Below the pieces are notes generated by a model. It did not search any database. It had not been told where the DNA came from and was given only the letters and a program-made list of their open reading frames with translations. A stretch of DNA of 11,665 nt from an uncultured Verrucomicrobiae bacterium (lineage in GTDB: Bacteria > Verrucomicrobiota > Verrucomicrobiia > Palsa-1439): positions 1-11,665 of the forward strand of contig CALBCO010000262.1 in NCBI GenBank assembly GCA_937927265.1, read 5' to 3'. The position numbers and the translations under genes were made by a program. Below, in pieces: positions 1-7,271 of this stretch; positions within the stretch are counted from its first letter, which is position 1, and each line of letters starts with the position of its first letter.

Positions 1-93
1 TTGCTCGGCCACGCGCTCGAAGCGTTCCTGTCCTCCCCCACAAACCGTCAACCCCATTCGCATTGTAATGATTGAGGGGGCCGCAAAAAGACC

Positions 94-122
94 TTTACAG
101 TCTGGGAATGACCAAGTAGAGT
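94..122 (+). promoter_or_regulatory. candidate sigma70-type promoter of rpsO
   Basis: TTTACA at 94-99 (5 of 6 matches to the -35 consensus) and TAGAGT at 117-122 (4 of 6 to the -10) are separated by exactly 17 nt. This predicts transcription starting near 129 and a leader of about 34 nt before the rpsO ATG at 163. Nothing longer than a short ORF tail lies upstream, so a promoter here is expected. The -10 is imperfect and a promoter further upstream, outside the window, cannot be excluded. Confidence 0.45.
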
Positions 123-162
123 GCGGGCCAATTGAAATTGAACTAGAAAGCACACGATTCCT

Positions 163-429
163 ATGATTGCCGCAGAAAAAAAGACCGAGATTAAAAAACA
201 ATTTCAGATCCACTCCAAAGACACAGGGTCCGCCGACGTGCAGGTGGCACTGCTCACGGCTCGCATCAACGAGCTGACTGAGCACTTGCAGAAGCACGTC
301 AAAGACCATGCGTCGCGGCGGGGATTACTGAAAATGGTGAGCCAACGCCGGCAGTTGCTCGATTATTTGAGCCGCACCGATGCGCCACGCTACCAAGAAC
401 TCATCAAGAAACTCAACCTCAGGAAGTAA
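163..429 (+). CDS. rpsO: 30S ribosomal protein S15
   Basis: This is the small-subunit protein that binds 16S rRNA in the platform early in 30S assembly. The 88-residue product matches the usual length of 88-89. The family core is easy to see: HSKDTGSADVQVALLT at 17-32, HLQKHVKDHASRRGLL at 41-56, and the C-terminal helix with RRQLLDYL at 62-69 and a basic end. The ATG at 163 gives a start in register with the family; the preceding AGAAAG is a weak and rather distant ribosome-binding site. The gene stands directly before pnp on the same strand with 114 nt between, the same order as in E. coli and many other bacteria, so co-transcription is likely. In E. coli S15 represses its own translation through a leader pseudoknot; the short leader here does not obviously form one. 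Confidence 0.97.
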   Translation: MIAAEKKTEIKKQFQIHSKDTGSADVQVALLTARINELTEHLQKHVKDHASRRGLLKMVSQRRQLLDYLSRTDAPRYQELIKKLNLRK

Positions 430-468
430 AGAAAGGAAAGGCAGGAACTGGTGGATCGTTGGATTGAT

Positions 469-498
469 GTCGCCTAAGCCCACGGGGGCTTGGCCGAC
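469..498 (+). promoter_or_regulatory. long imperfect hairpin in the rpsO-pnp intercistronic leader
   Basis: The arms 469-481 and 486-498 pair as GTCG, one C/C mismatch, then CTAAGCCC (one G-U) around the 4-nt loop ACGG, giving 12 paired positions. No T-run follows, so it is not an intrinsic terminator. In E. coli the pnp leader folds into a long stem that RNase III cleaves and PNPase then uses to repress its own synthesis. The position here is the same; the function is inferred only from position and shape. Confidence 0.45.
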
Positions 499-543
499 CT
501 CAGTTCATTCGATCCTACCTCCGCCAGAACCTGAAGTCGTATT

Positions 544-2652
544 ATGCAACAGAATGTATCTGCCTCTATCGGAGGCAAAGACCTCATCATTGCAACCGGC
601 AAACTCGCCAAACAGGCCGATGGCGCCGTCATCGTCCAGTACGGGGAAACCGTCGTCATCGTCACCGCCGTGTCGAGTCAGCCCCGTGCGACGTTGGACT
701 TTTTCCCGCTGACCGTGGATTATCGGGAAAAAGCCGCGGCTGCTGGAAAGTTCCCCGGCGGGTACTTCAAACGCGAAGGCCGCCCCACCGAAAAAGAAAT
801 CCTCACCGCCCGCATGACCGACCGCCCCTGCCGGCCATTGTTCCCGGAAGGGTTCTACAACGACACGCAGATCATTTCGATCCTGCTCAGCACCGACGGC
901 GAGAACGATCCCGACATTCTTGTCGTCAATGGCGCGTCGGCGGCGTTGTCCATCTCCGACATCCCGTGGAACGGCCCGATCGGCGCCGTCCGCGTCGGGC
1001 GACTCAACGGCCAATTTGTGGCCAACCCGACGCACACCCAACGCAAAGAAAGCGACCTCGACCTTGTCTATGTCGGGAGCGAGAAGGAATTGGTGATGAT
1101 CGAAGGTTCCGCCAAAGAGATCAGCGAAGCGGACATGGCACAGGCAATCGAATTCGCCCACCGGGAAGTCCAGAAAATCATCGTGGCCATCCGCGAACTG
1201 GTTACAAAGGCGGGCCGACCGAAACGACAGGTAAAACTCTTCACCGTCCGTCCCGCAGTTCTGGCGCTGGCGCAGGAAACAATCGGCGCGGCGGTGTTGC
1301 CGGCCATTATGATCCCGAAAAAACTCGAGCGGCAGGCGGCTTTGGACGCGCTCAAGCTGAAAATGACCGAGGCGCTCCAAGCCCGGTTCGCCGACGTGAC
1401 CGAATTCGAGATCCAAGAGTCGTTCTACAAGATTGAGTCGGCGGCATTGCGCAACGCGGTGTTGCGCAACGGCCAACGCTCCGACGGGCGCGGTCCGAAA
1501 GATATCCGACCGTTGCAGTGCGAAGTGGGACTGCTGCCGCGCACGCATGGCTCAGCGCTTTTCTCGCGGGGCGAGACGCAGGCGCTGGTGATGACCACGC
1601 TCGGCTCGAAGTCCGACACGCAGGAAATGGATGCGTGGACGGGCGGGCCGACCGAGAAGCGATTCATCCTGCACTATAACTTCCCCCCATTTAGCGTGGG
1701 GGAGACCGGCCGCACCGGCGGTCCCGGCCGGCGCGAGATCGGGCACGGCGCATTAGCCGAACGCTCGATCGAACCCATGATTCCGAGCGAGGCAGATTTC
1801 CCGTACACGATCCGGGTGACTTCCGAAATCATGGAGTCTAACGGCTCAACCTCGATGGCCACTGTTTGCGGCGCGACGCTGTCGCTGATGGACGCCGGCG
1901 TGCCGCTGAAGGCACCAGTCGCGGGAATTTCCATCGGGTTGTTCACCGATGAAAAGACCGGCCAAGCAGTGACGGTGACGGACATCCTCGGCTCCGAAGA
2001 TCATTTTGGGGACATGGATTTCAAGGTCGCCGGCACGCGCCGGGGCATTACCGGGTTTCAGACCGACTTGAAGATTCAGGGGTTGAAGTTCGACCTCGTC
2101 CAACAGGCGTTCGCGCAGGCGCGCGAAGCGCGGTTGATCATCCTCGACAAGATGGCGGAGGCGTTGGCCGAACCGCGCAAGGAATTGTCCAAGTACGCCC
2201 CGCGCATCTTCACGATGAAGATCAATCCTGATAAGATTGGTGCCGTCATCGGCACGCAGGGCAAAGTCATCAAGGGCATTGTGGAATCCACGGGCTGCCA
2301 GATTGATATTGAGGACGACGGTTCCATTCACATCTTCGCCACCGATGGCGCGGGCGCGCAGGCGGCGATTGACCAGATCAAAGCCATTACCGCCGAAGTC
2401 GAAGTCGGCACGCTCTACCGCGGCAAAGTGGTGGGGATCAAGGAATTCGGCGCGTTCGTTGAGATTCTGCCCGACCGCGACGGTCTGTTGCACATCAGCG
2501 AGATTGCAGACCGGCGCATCAACCGGGTCGAGGACGTGTTGAAGATGGGCGACGAAGTCTGGGTGAAAGTCATTGGCATTGATGACCGGGGCAAGATCAA
2601 GCTCAGTCGCAAGGCGGCCATGGCGGAAAAAGACGCTCAAGCCAAACAGTAA
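544..2652 (+). CDS. pnp: polyribonucleotide nucleotidyltransferase (PNPase)
   Basis: This enzyme carries out phosphorolytic 3'-to-5' RNA decay, releasing nucleoside diphosphates, as a trimer that in many bacteria joins the RNase E-type degradosome. The 702-residue length is normal. Domains in order: first RNase PH domain ~10-145, helical linker ~150-310, second RNase PH domain ~320-545, KH domain ~553-615 with GxxG as GTQG (570-573), and S1 domain ~620-690 (RGKVVGIKEFGAFVEI). Catalytic-domain motifs are intact: SRGETQALV at 341-349, SNGSTSM at 432-438, and D486, D492 and K494 in EDHFGDMDFK, which fall at the same numbers as in E. coli. The residue two before D486 is Ser484, where E. coli has Asp. 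The ATG at 544 gives MQQNVSASIGGKDL, a family-like N-terminus, with only a weak GAAG upstream. A hairpin at 469-498 precedes it and a terminator follows. Confidence 0.98.
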   Translation: MQQNVSASIGGKDLIIATGKLAKQADGAVIVQYGETVVIVTAVSSQPRATLDFFPLTVDYREKAAAAGKFPGGYFKREGRPTEKEILTARMTDRPCRPLFPEGFYNDTQIISILLSTDGENDPDILVVNGASAALSISDIPWNGPIGAVRVGRLNGQFVANPTHTQRKESDLDLVYVGSEKELVMIEGSAKEISEADMAQAIEFAHREVQKIIVAIRELVTKAGRPKRQVKLFTVRPAVLALAQETIGAAVLPAIMIPKKLERQAALDALKLKMTEALQARFADVTEFEIQESFYKIESAALRNAVLRNGQRSDGRGPKDIRPLQCEVGLLPRTHGSALFSRGETQALVMTTLGSKSDTQEMDAWTGGPTEKRFILHYNFPPFSVGETGRTGGPGRREIGHGALAERSIEPMIPSEADFPYTIRVTSEIMESNGSTSMATVCGATLSLMDAGVPLKAPVAGISIGLFTDEKTGQAVTVTDILGSEDHFGDMDFKVAGTRRGITGFQTDLKIQGLKFDLVQQAFAQAREARLIILDKMAEALAEPRKELSKYAPRIFTMKINPDKIGAVIGTQGKVIKGIVESTGCQIDIEDDGSIHIFATDGAGAQAAIDQIKAITAEVEVGTLYRGKVVGIKEFGAFVEILPDRDGLLHISEIADRRINRVEDVLKMGDEVWVKVIGIDDRGKIKLSRKAAMAEKDAQAKQ

Positions 2653-2673
2653 TCGGTAACATCGTCGGCGACG

Positions 2674-2707
2674 AGCCGGCCCAACGAGGCCGGCTTCCGC
2701 CATTTTT
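2674..2707 (+). terminator. intrinsic terminator after pnp
   Basis: A perfect 8-bp GC-rich stem, AGCCGGCC (2674-2681) with GGCCGGCT (2688-2695), encloses the 6-nt loop CAACGA. Five T residues follow at 2703-2707 after a 7-nt gap. It lies 21 nt past the pnp stop and between convergent genes, which fits transcription ending here. The gap before the T-run weakens it somewhat. On the opposite strand no T-run follows, so it probably does not serve the kinase gene. Confidence 0.55.
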
Positions 2708-2744
2708 CGGGGACATCACAATTTCCAAGCGCGGCCCGAATACC

Positions 2745-4980
2745 TCAACGCGACGACGCTGGGGCAGTGGTCCCGGCCAGAGTTTCAGCAACTAGCCGTT
2801 CGAGTTCGGCAATGTTGAACGGTTTGCTGAGCCAGCGGTTGCCGGTTGCTTCGAGGAAGGATCGGGAATTGGCGCTGACGGTGTCACCGGTGACGAAGAT
2901 GATCCGGTCGGCGAGGTTGGCGTCAGCCATCTGGACAGCCGTGTAGAAGGTTTCGCCGCCCATTTCAGGCATGCAGAGGTCGGAGAAGATCAGGTCGTAG
3001 TGGGCGTGGGCCATTTGCTCGAGTGCCTCGCGACCGTTGCTGGCAGTGGTGATCTGGTAACCGAGGCTGCTGAGGACTTCACGAAAAACTTCGCGGATGC
3101 CAGGTTCGTCATCCACAATGAGGATGTGGCCTTGGGCCGCGGCGGCAGGCGGTGGGATGGCCGTGGAGGGGGGGGCGGGAACGGGGTACTCGACGACCGG
3201 TAATTCAAAGAAAAACGTCGTGCCTTGGCCAAGACGACTCTCGGCCCAGATACGACCGTTGTGATCTTCGAGGATGCCGTGGCAAATGGACAGACCAAGA
3301 CCGGTACTTTGGCCGGGGGCTTTGGTGGTAAAAAACGGATCGAAAATCCGGCCAAGGATTTCCGGAGGAATGCCGCTGCCGTTGTCCGCGACGCTACAGC
3401 GGAGGACGTTGCCGGCCTGGGCGGTGGCAACGGTGAGCAGGCGGGCGCTGGTTTGCTGGCTCATCGCTTGAACGGCGTTCGTGATGAGGTTGGTGAGGAC
3501 TTGTTCGATTTGGGCTGAATCAGCCATCGGGCGCGGCAGGTGGGGGGCCAGCAGGCGCTGAACGCGGATTTGTTCCGTGCGAAATATCTCTTCGCGCGTG
3601 TCCAACACGGTGGCCACGACGCTGTTGAGATCCATGGCCTGCAACTGCGGTTCGCCAGAACGCGCAAACGTGAGGAGGCTGCGGACGATCTTGGCGGCGC
3701 GTTCGCTCTCGTGGAGGATTTTTTCGATCTCCCCGTTGGGGGGCCGGTGGGAATCGCGTTGCCGGACAAGGAGCTGAGCGTAACCCATGATCACCGCGAG
3801 CGGGTTGTTCAACTCGTGCGCCACACCGGCAATGAGCCGGCCGAGTGCCGAGAGTTTCTCGACTTGACGGAGTTGTTTTTCGATCTGCTTGCGCTCGGTG
3901 ATCTCGCGAACGCACAATTGCACGAACGGCCGCTGGTGGTACTCGACCAACGTGGCGCTGCCCTCGCATTGGACACGGGCTCCGTCGGCCCGGACCAGCG
4001 TGAACTCCCGGCCCGCCTCCAACATGGCGTCGAACATTCGTTTGTGTCCCAGCAAACTCGCCCCGGTGGCGATCAGTTCCGGGCACAGATCCGTGATGCG
4101 GCGACGCAGCAGTTTGTCCGCCGCCCGGCCGCTCAGTTTCACCGCAGATTGGTTGACCTCTTGGATTTCCAGCGTTTCGAGGTCCACCACGAACATGGCG
4201 TCGCTGGCCATTTCGAACAAGGCCCGGTACTTCTGTTCGGAGTCATGCACTTCCTGTTCCAGCAGGCGCCGACTGGCCATGCCCTTGTTAAATTCATCTT
4301 TGAGCGATTCGTTTTCCGCGCGCGCCCATTCCAAGACTTGCGCGAGCATTCCCAAGGTGATGCCCGCGGCGAGGATCGCCGACGACAAGTAGAACAACGC
4401 TTGCGCCACCGGCGACCGGTCCACAAACGGGAACAGCAACAACAATCCAGCCCAGGCGATGAAGCCCGACGCCAGAATCCGCGCGCTGGGATAGCGGCCG
4501 ATGTATTGGCGATGCGCCTGGCCGGTATAGAGGCACGCTGCCGCCAGCAGGGCGAACACGGGCGCGGTGATCCACAGCGGTTCGCCCACCCGGTAGGCCG
4601 CTAGGTAACTCCAGAGCACGATCAGGACAGCCCCCAGCGCCAATTCGCGCGGGCGGTAAGATGTTTTGGGTCAATTGCAGGCTGCCGGCAAACATGAACA
4701 ACGCGCTGATCCCAATGCAGGCCCGGCGCGCCATCACCAGCCACGGCATCGCCGGCGATTCCTCCAGCCCAATCGAGGCGGCCAAATAGACCGCGTAGAA
4801 CAACCACGCCACCGTCCACAAGCTGAAATAGTGTTGCTTGGTGTACTGATTCAGATAGCCAAAGAGCCCCACCACCACAAACGTCGAAAACAACGCCACC
4901 ACCAACGCCATCCGCACCCATTCCGGCGGGAACACTGTAGCCACGGCATCCAACAAGGATTGAAGGGGTACGGAGTTCAT
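2745..4980 (-). pseudogene. 7TM hybrid sensor histidine kinase with PAS and receiver domains, frameshifted in the membrane domain
   Basis: The gene reads in one frame from the ATG at 4980 to about 4655 (first three or so membrane helices, ending LQLTQNILPP) and in another from about 4650 to the TGA at 2745 (ELALGAVLIVLWSYL onward). Removing one base from the GGG at 4651-4653 joins them into 744 residues that align with the neighbouring kinase throughout. Corrected-protein landmarks: seven membrane segments within ~20-215, a charged coiled-coil-like linker ~216-245, PAS ~246-362, HisKA with phospho-His388 (VAHELNNP), ATP site with N501, DNGSG from 532 and GQSTGLGLS from 556, a proline-rich linker, then a receiver with phospho-acceptor Asp667 (FSDLCMPEMGG), Thr697 and Lys719. 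It starts 6 nt after the upstream kinase stop, so it is probably translated from the same mRNA. Every catalytic residue survives, so this is a recent inactivation, a sequencing or assembly error, or a split product. The signal sensed and the output are unknown. Confidence 0.85.
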
Positions 4981-4986
4981 GGCCAA

Positions 4987-7179
4987 TCAGGCGCGCCCGC
5001 CCGCAGTTTGGAACACTTTCCCGCGTTTCGGTGTCGTGGCGTAGATTTGCGCCAGCTTCGCCTCGGTGCTCCGCGCCTCCCGAACCAAGTCGCGCACCAA
5101 CTGTTCCACGGCGCGGATGTTGAACGGCTTGCTGATCCACCGGCTGCGGGTCCGATCAAGAAAGGCACGTACTTGGGGACCGACAGTATCGCCGGTCACG
5201 AACACGACCCGGCGGGCGAGCTGCGGATCGCGGGCCTGCAAGGCCGCGTACATCTGCTCGCCGTTCATCTCCGGCATGTGCCGGTCGGAGAAGATCACGT
5301 CGTACCGGTGCCGTTCCATCTGCTGCAACGCATCCTTGCCGTTCACAGCGGTGTCGGTCGCATACCCGTTGCCCTCCAGCACGGCTTGCAAGACTTCGCG
5401 GATGCCGGGTTCGTCGTCCACAATCAGCAGCCGTGCGTCGGTTGGCGCCGGCTCGAGGGCCGCTTGATCCGCCCCGCCGGCCGGCGCGGGGGGCGCCGCA
5501 CACGGCACCAGCGGCAGTTCGACCAGAAACTTCGCCCCCCGGCCCGGTTGGCTCTCGACCCAGATTTTGCCTTTGTGTTCTTCGAGAATCGTGTGCGAAA
5601 TCGCCAGCCCGAGGCCGGTGCCCTGGCCCGGCGGTTTGGTGGTGAAGAAGGGCTCGAAGATCTTATGGGCAACCTCTGGCGCAATGCCCGGGCCGGAATC
5701 GGCCACGGTGATGCGCAGCGCAAACCCGCTTTCCTCGGTGGTGACAGTCAACTGCCGCGGGTCGGACCGGCCCGTCATCGCCTGGATGGCGTTGGTGACA
5801 AGGTTGGTGAGCACCTGCTCAATCTGGGCCGGATCTGCCTGGGTCAAGGGCAACGAGGCGGCCAGATTTTTCTTCACGGTGATGCCATACGCCCGAAACT
5901 GGGCATCGCGGACGATGAGGACGTTGTCAACCAGCTCGTTGAGGTTCACCGTCTCCAACCGCGGCTCGCACGGCCGGGCAAAACTCAACAGGTCGCGCAC
6001 GATCTTGGCGGCGCATTCGCTTTCATGCCGGATCTTCTCCAAATCGGCGCGCAGCCCGGCGTCCGCGGCCGGCCGTTTGGCGAGCAACTCGGCATACGCG
6101 ACCACGACCGCAAGCGGATTGTTCAACTCGTGGGCCACACCGGCGATGAACTGGCCGAGCGCCGACATCTTCTCAGCCCGACGCACCATCTGGTTGATCT
6201 TCTGGTCGCTGCCCACTTCACGGACGCGGATCTGGACCACGAGCCGCTTCTGCCACTGCATCAAACTGGTCTCCCCCTCGCAGAGCACCAAGTCACCGTT
6301 GCCGCGCACCAGATGAAATTCGTTGTGGGGGTTGAACACGGCATTGAACATCTCGCGGTGGTCGAGCCGGCTGCCGCCTTCCTGGCGCAGCTTGGGACAG
6401 ATTTCCAGAAAATCACGGCCCACCAACGCGGCCGAGGCGTACTTCAACAACTGTTCCGCCCGTGGATTGGTGTCGAGCACCTCAAGCGTCCACAAGTCCA
6501 CCATGAAAATCGCGTCGGGACAGGCTTCAAGCACACCCCGATATTTCTGCTCCGTCAATGCCACTTCCTGCTCGACGATCACCCCGATAGCCATCAGCAA
6601 CATCAACACCGCGGACGCCAGATACGCCGTGGCCATCCATGCCGGCCACACGACCAGCAGGGGGAACGTCAGCGTTTGCACTCCCCAGAGCACAAATGCC
6701 AATGCCAACAGATTCGGCCCATGGCGGGTAGTCTCGTGGCGTTGGTACAGGATACCCGCATGCACCCGCGCCCCGCCCAGCAACACCAGTGGCGGCAACA
6801 TCGCCCAGAATGGCTGGCGCAACTCAAAGATGCCCACATAACTGCTCAGAATCACCGTCACCACCGCACCCCACACGGCCGTCCGCCGCCACGACACATT
6901 TTGCAAATCGAAATTACCCCACAACATGAATACCGCGCTCAGTCCCAGACACATCGTCACCAACATCGCCAAATGAAGATTCGTCTCCGGCGCGTGAAAA
7001 CCCAACACCGCCGCGTGGTACACTGCGTAAAACAGGCAGGAAATCGTCCAAAACGTGTAACACGCGCGCCGGGTCTTCCGCCCTAGATACGCAAACAATC
7101 CAGCCACCACGACAACGCACATCAACGCCAAGAGGATAATACTCGCCCGCGCGTATTCGGGTGCAAACAGTGCGTTCAT
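4987..7179 (-). CDS. 7TM membrane hybrid sensor histidine kinase with PAS and receiver domains
   Basis: This inner-membrane sensor is predicted to autophosphorylate on His and pass phosphate to its own C-terminal receiver. The 730 residues contain about seven hydrophobic helices (~13-34, 41-61, 69-89, 100-118, 123-143, 155-178, 181-202), then PAS ~208-320, HisKA ~335-402 with His350 in VAHELNNP, and HATPase ~445-557 with N-box Asn463, DSGPG (494-498) and GQGTGLGLA (518-526). A P/A-rich linker leads to the receiver ~582-699 with acidic pair Asp588/Asp589, acceptor Asp632 (FSDRHMPEMNG), Thr662 and Lys684. The ATG at 7179 follows GGAAG with 7 nt between, a good ribosome-binding site. The receiver is terminal, with no DNA-binding domain, and no HPt or separate regulator gene is nearby, so the phosphorelay partner must lie elsewhere. 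The gene directly downstream is a paralog, indicating a tandem duplication. The membrane part resembles 7TM-type sensor regions, but its ligand cannot be read from sequence. Confidence 0.93.
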   Translation of the reverse strand: MNALFAPEYARASIILLALMCVVVVAGLFAYLGRKTRRACYTFWTISCLFYAVYHAAVLGFHAPETNLHLAMLVTMCLGLSAVFMLWGNFDLQNVSWRRTAVWGAVVTVILSSYVGIFELRQPFWAMLPPLVLLGGARVHAGILYQRHETTRHGPNLLALAFVLWGVQTLTFPLLVVWPAWMATAYLASAVLMLLMAIGVIVEQEVALTEQKYRGVLEACPDAIFMVDLWTLEVLDTNPRAEQLLKYASAALVGRDFLEICPKLRQEGGSRLDHREMFNAVFNPHNEFHLVRGNGDLVLCEGETSLMQWQKRLVVQIRVREVGSDQKINQMVRRAEKMSALGQFIAGVAHELNNPLAVVVAYAELLAKRPAADAGLRADLEKIRHESECAAKIVRDLLSFARPCEPRLETVNLNELVDNVLIVRDAQFRAYGITVKKNLAASLPLTQADPAQIEQVLTNLVTNAIQAMTGRSDPRQLTVTTEESGFALRITVADSGPGIAPEVAHKIFEPFFTTKPPGQGTGLGLAISHTILEEHKGKIWVESQPGRGAKFLVELPLVPCAAPPAPAGGADQAALEPAPTDARLLIVDDEPGIREVLQAVLEGNGYATDTAVNGKDALQQMERHRYDVIFSDRHMPEMNGEQMYAALQARDPQLARRVVFVTGDTVGPQVRAFLDRTRSRWISKPFNIRAVEQLVRDLVREARSTEAKLAQIYATTPKRGKVFQTAGGRA

Positions 7180-7201
7180 GACATTGCTTCCGTCATTTTG
7201 C

Positions 7202-7218
7202 CTTGCTCAAAGAGCAAG
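7202..7218. promoter_or_regulatory. 17-bp dyad in the kinase/pepA divergent region
   Basis: Perfect 7-bp arms CTTGCTC and GAGCAAG flank AAA. The dyad sits 17 bp upstream of the pepA -35 element and 22 bp upstream of the kinase ATG on the other strand. It could be an operator for a dimeric regulator shared by the divergent genes, or a hairpin in the kinase leader RNA. No T-run follows on either strand, so it is not a terminator. There is no sequence match to a regulator that I recognise. Confidence 0.35.
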
Positions 7219-7235
7219 CTTCTTGCCAGCACCGA

Positions 7236-7264
7236 TTGACGCCCCCCCACACACACACTATATT
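7236..7264 (+). promoter_or_regulatory. sigma70-type promoter of pepA, predicting a leaderless mRNA
   Basis: TTGACG (7236-7241, 5 of 6) and TATATT (7259-7264, 5 of 6) are spaced by exactly 17 bp, the best promoter match in the window. Transcription would begin about 7 nt past the -10, at 7271-7272, which is the pepA ATG itself. No purine-rich ribosome-binding site precedes that ATG (the bases are CCGCCCC). The spacer consists of C7 followed by alternating A and C. Confidence 0.6.
7242..7258 (+). repeat. C7 plus (CA)5 simple repeat filling the promoter spacer
   Basis: Seven C residues at 7242-7248 run straight into alternating A and C to 7258, so the whole 17-bp spacer of the pepA promoter is simple sequence. 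Tracts of this kind are prone to length change by slippage. At 7 and 5 units they are short, so instability is possible rather than expected. Confidence 0.6.
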
Positions 7265-7271
7265 CCGCCCC

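Noticed and set aside
1..75. Possible C-terminal tail of an upstream gene (frame 1, ending LSSPTNRQPHSHCND at TGA 73-75)
   Set aside because: Too short to identify, and frames 2 and 3 are equally open at the edge; ribF or truB often lies here, but nothing in the residues supports either.
505..1548. A 347-codon open frame on the - strand inside pnp
   Set aside because: Low-complexity Arg/Asp/Phe-rich translation with no family features, lying wholly within a clearly real PNPase gene.
4643..4643. TTG at 4643 as the real start of a separate shorter kinase
   Set aside because: It would remove the first membrane helices that the paralog has, and the missing part lies immediately upstream in another frame; a frameshift explains this better.
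4666..7086. An 806-codon open frame on the + strand antisense to the intact kinase
   Set aside because: It is His/Arg/Gln-rich with no recognisable domain and exactly mirrors a gene with complete kinase motifs; high GC leaves long antisense frames open.
7257..7262. Bidirectional promoter: TATAGT on the minus strand overlapping the pepA -10, serving the kinase
   Set aside because: The -10 match is good, but no -35-like hexamer lies 17 nt upstream on that strand (AAAGAG), so only the pepA direction is supported.
7203..7271. N-terminal extension of PepA from TTG 7203
   Set aside because: It would translate through the dyad and the promoter and gives a low-complexity His/Pro/Thr peptide unlike the family.
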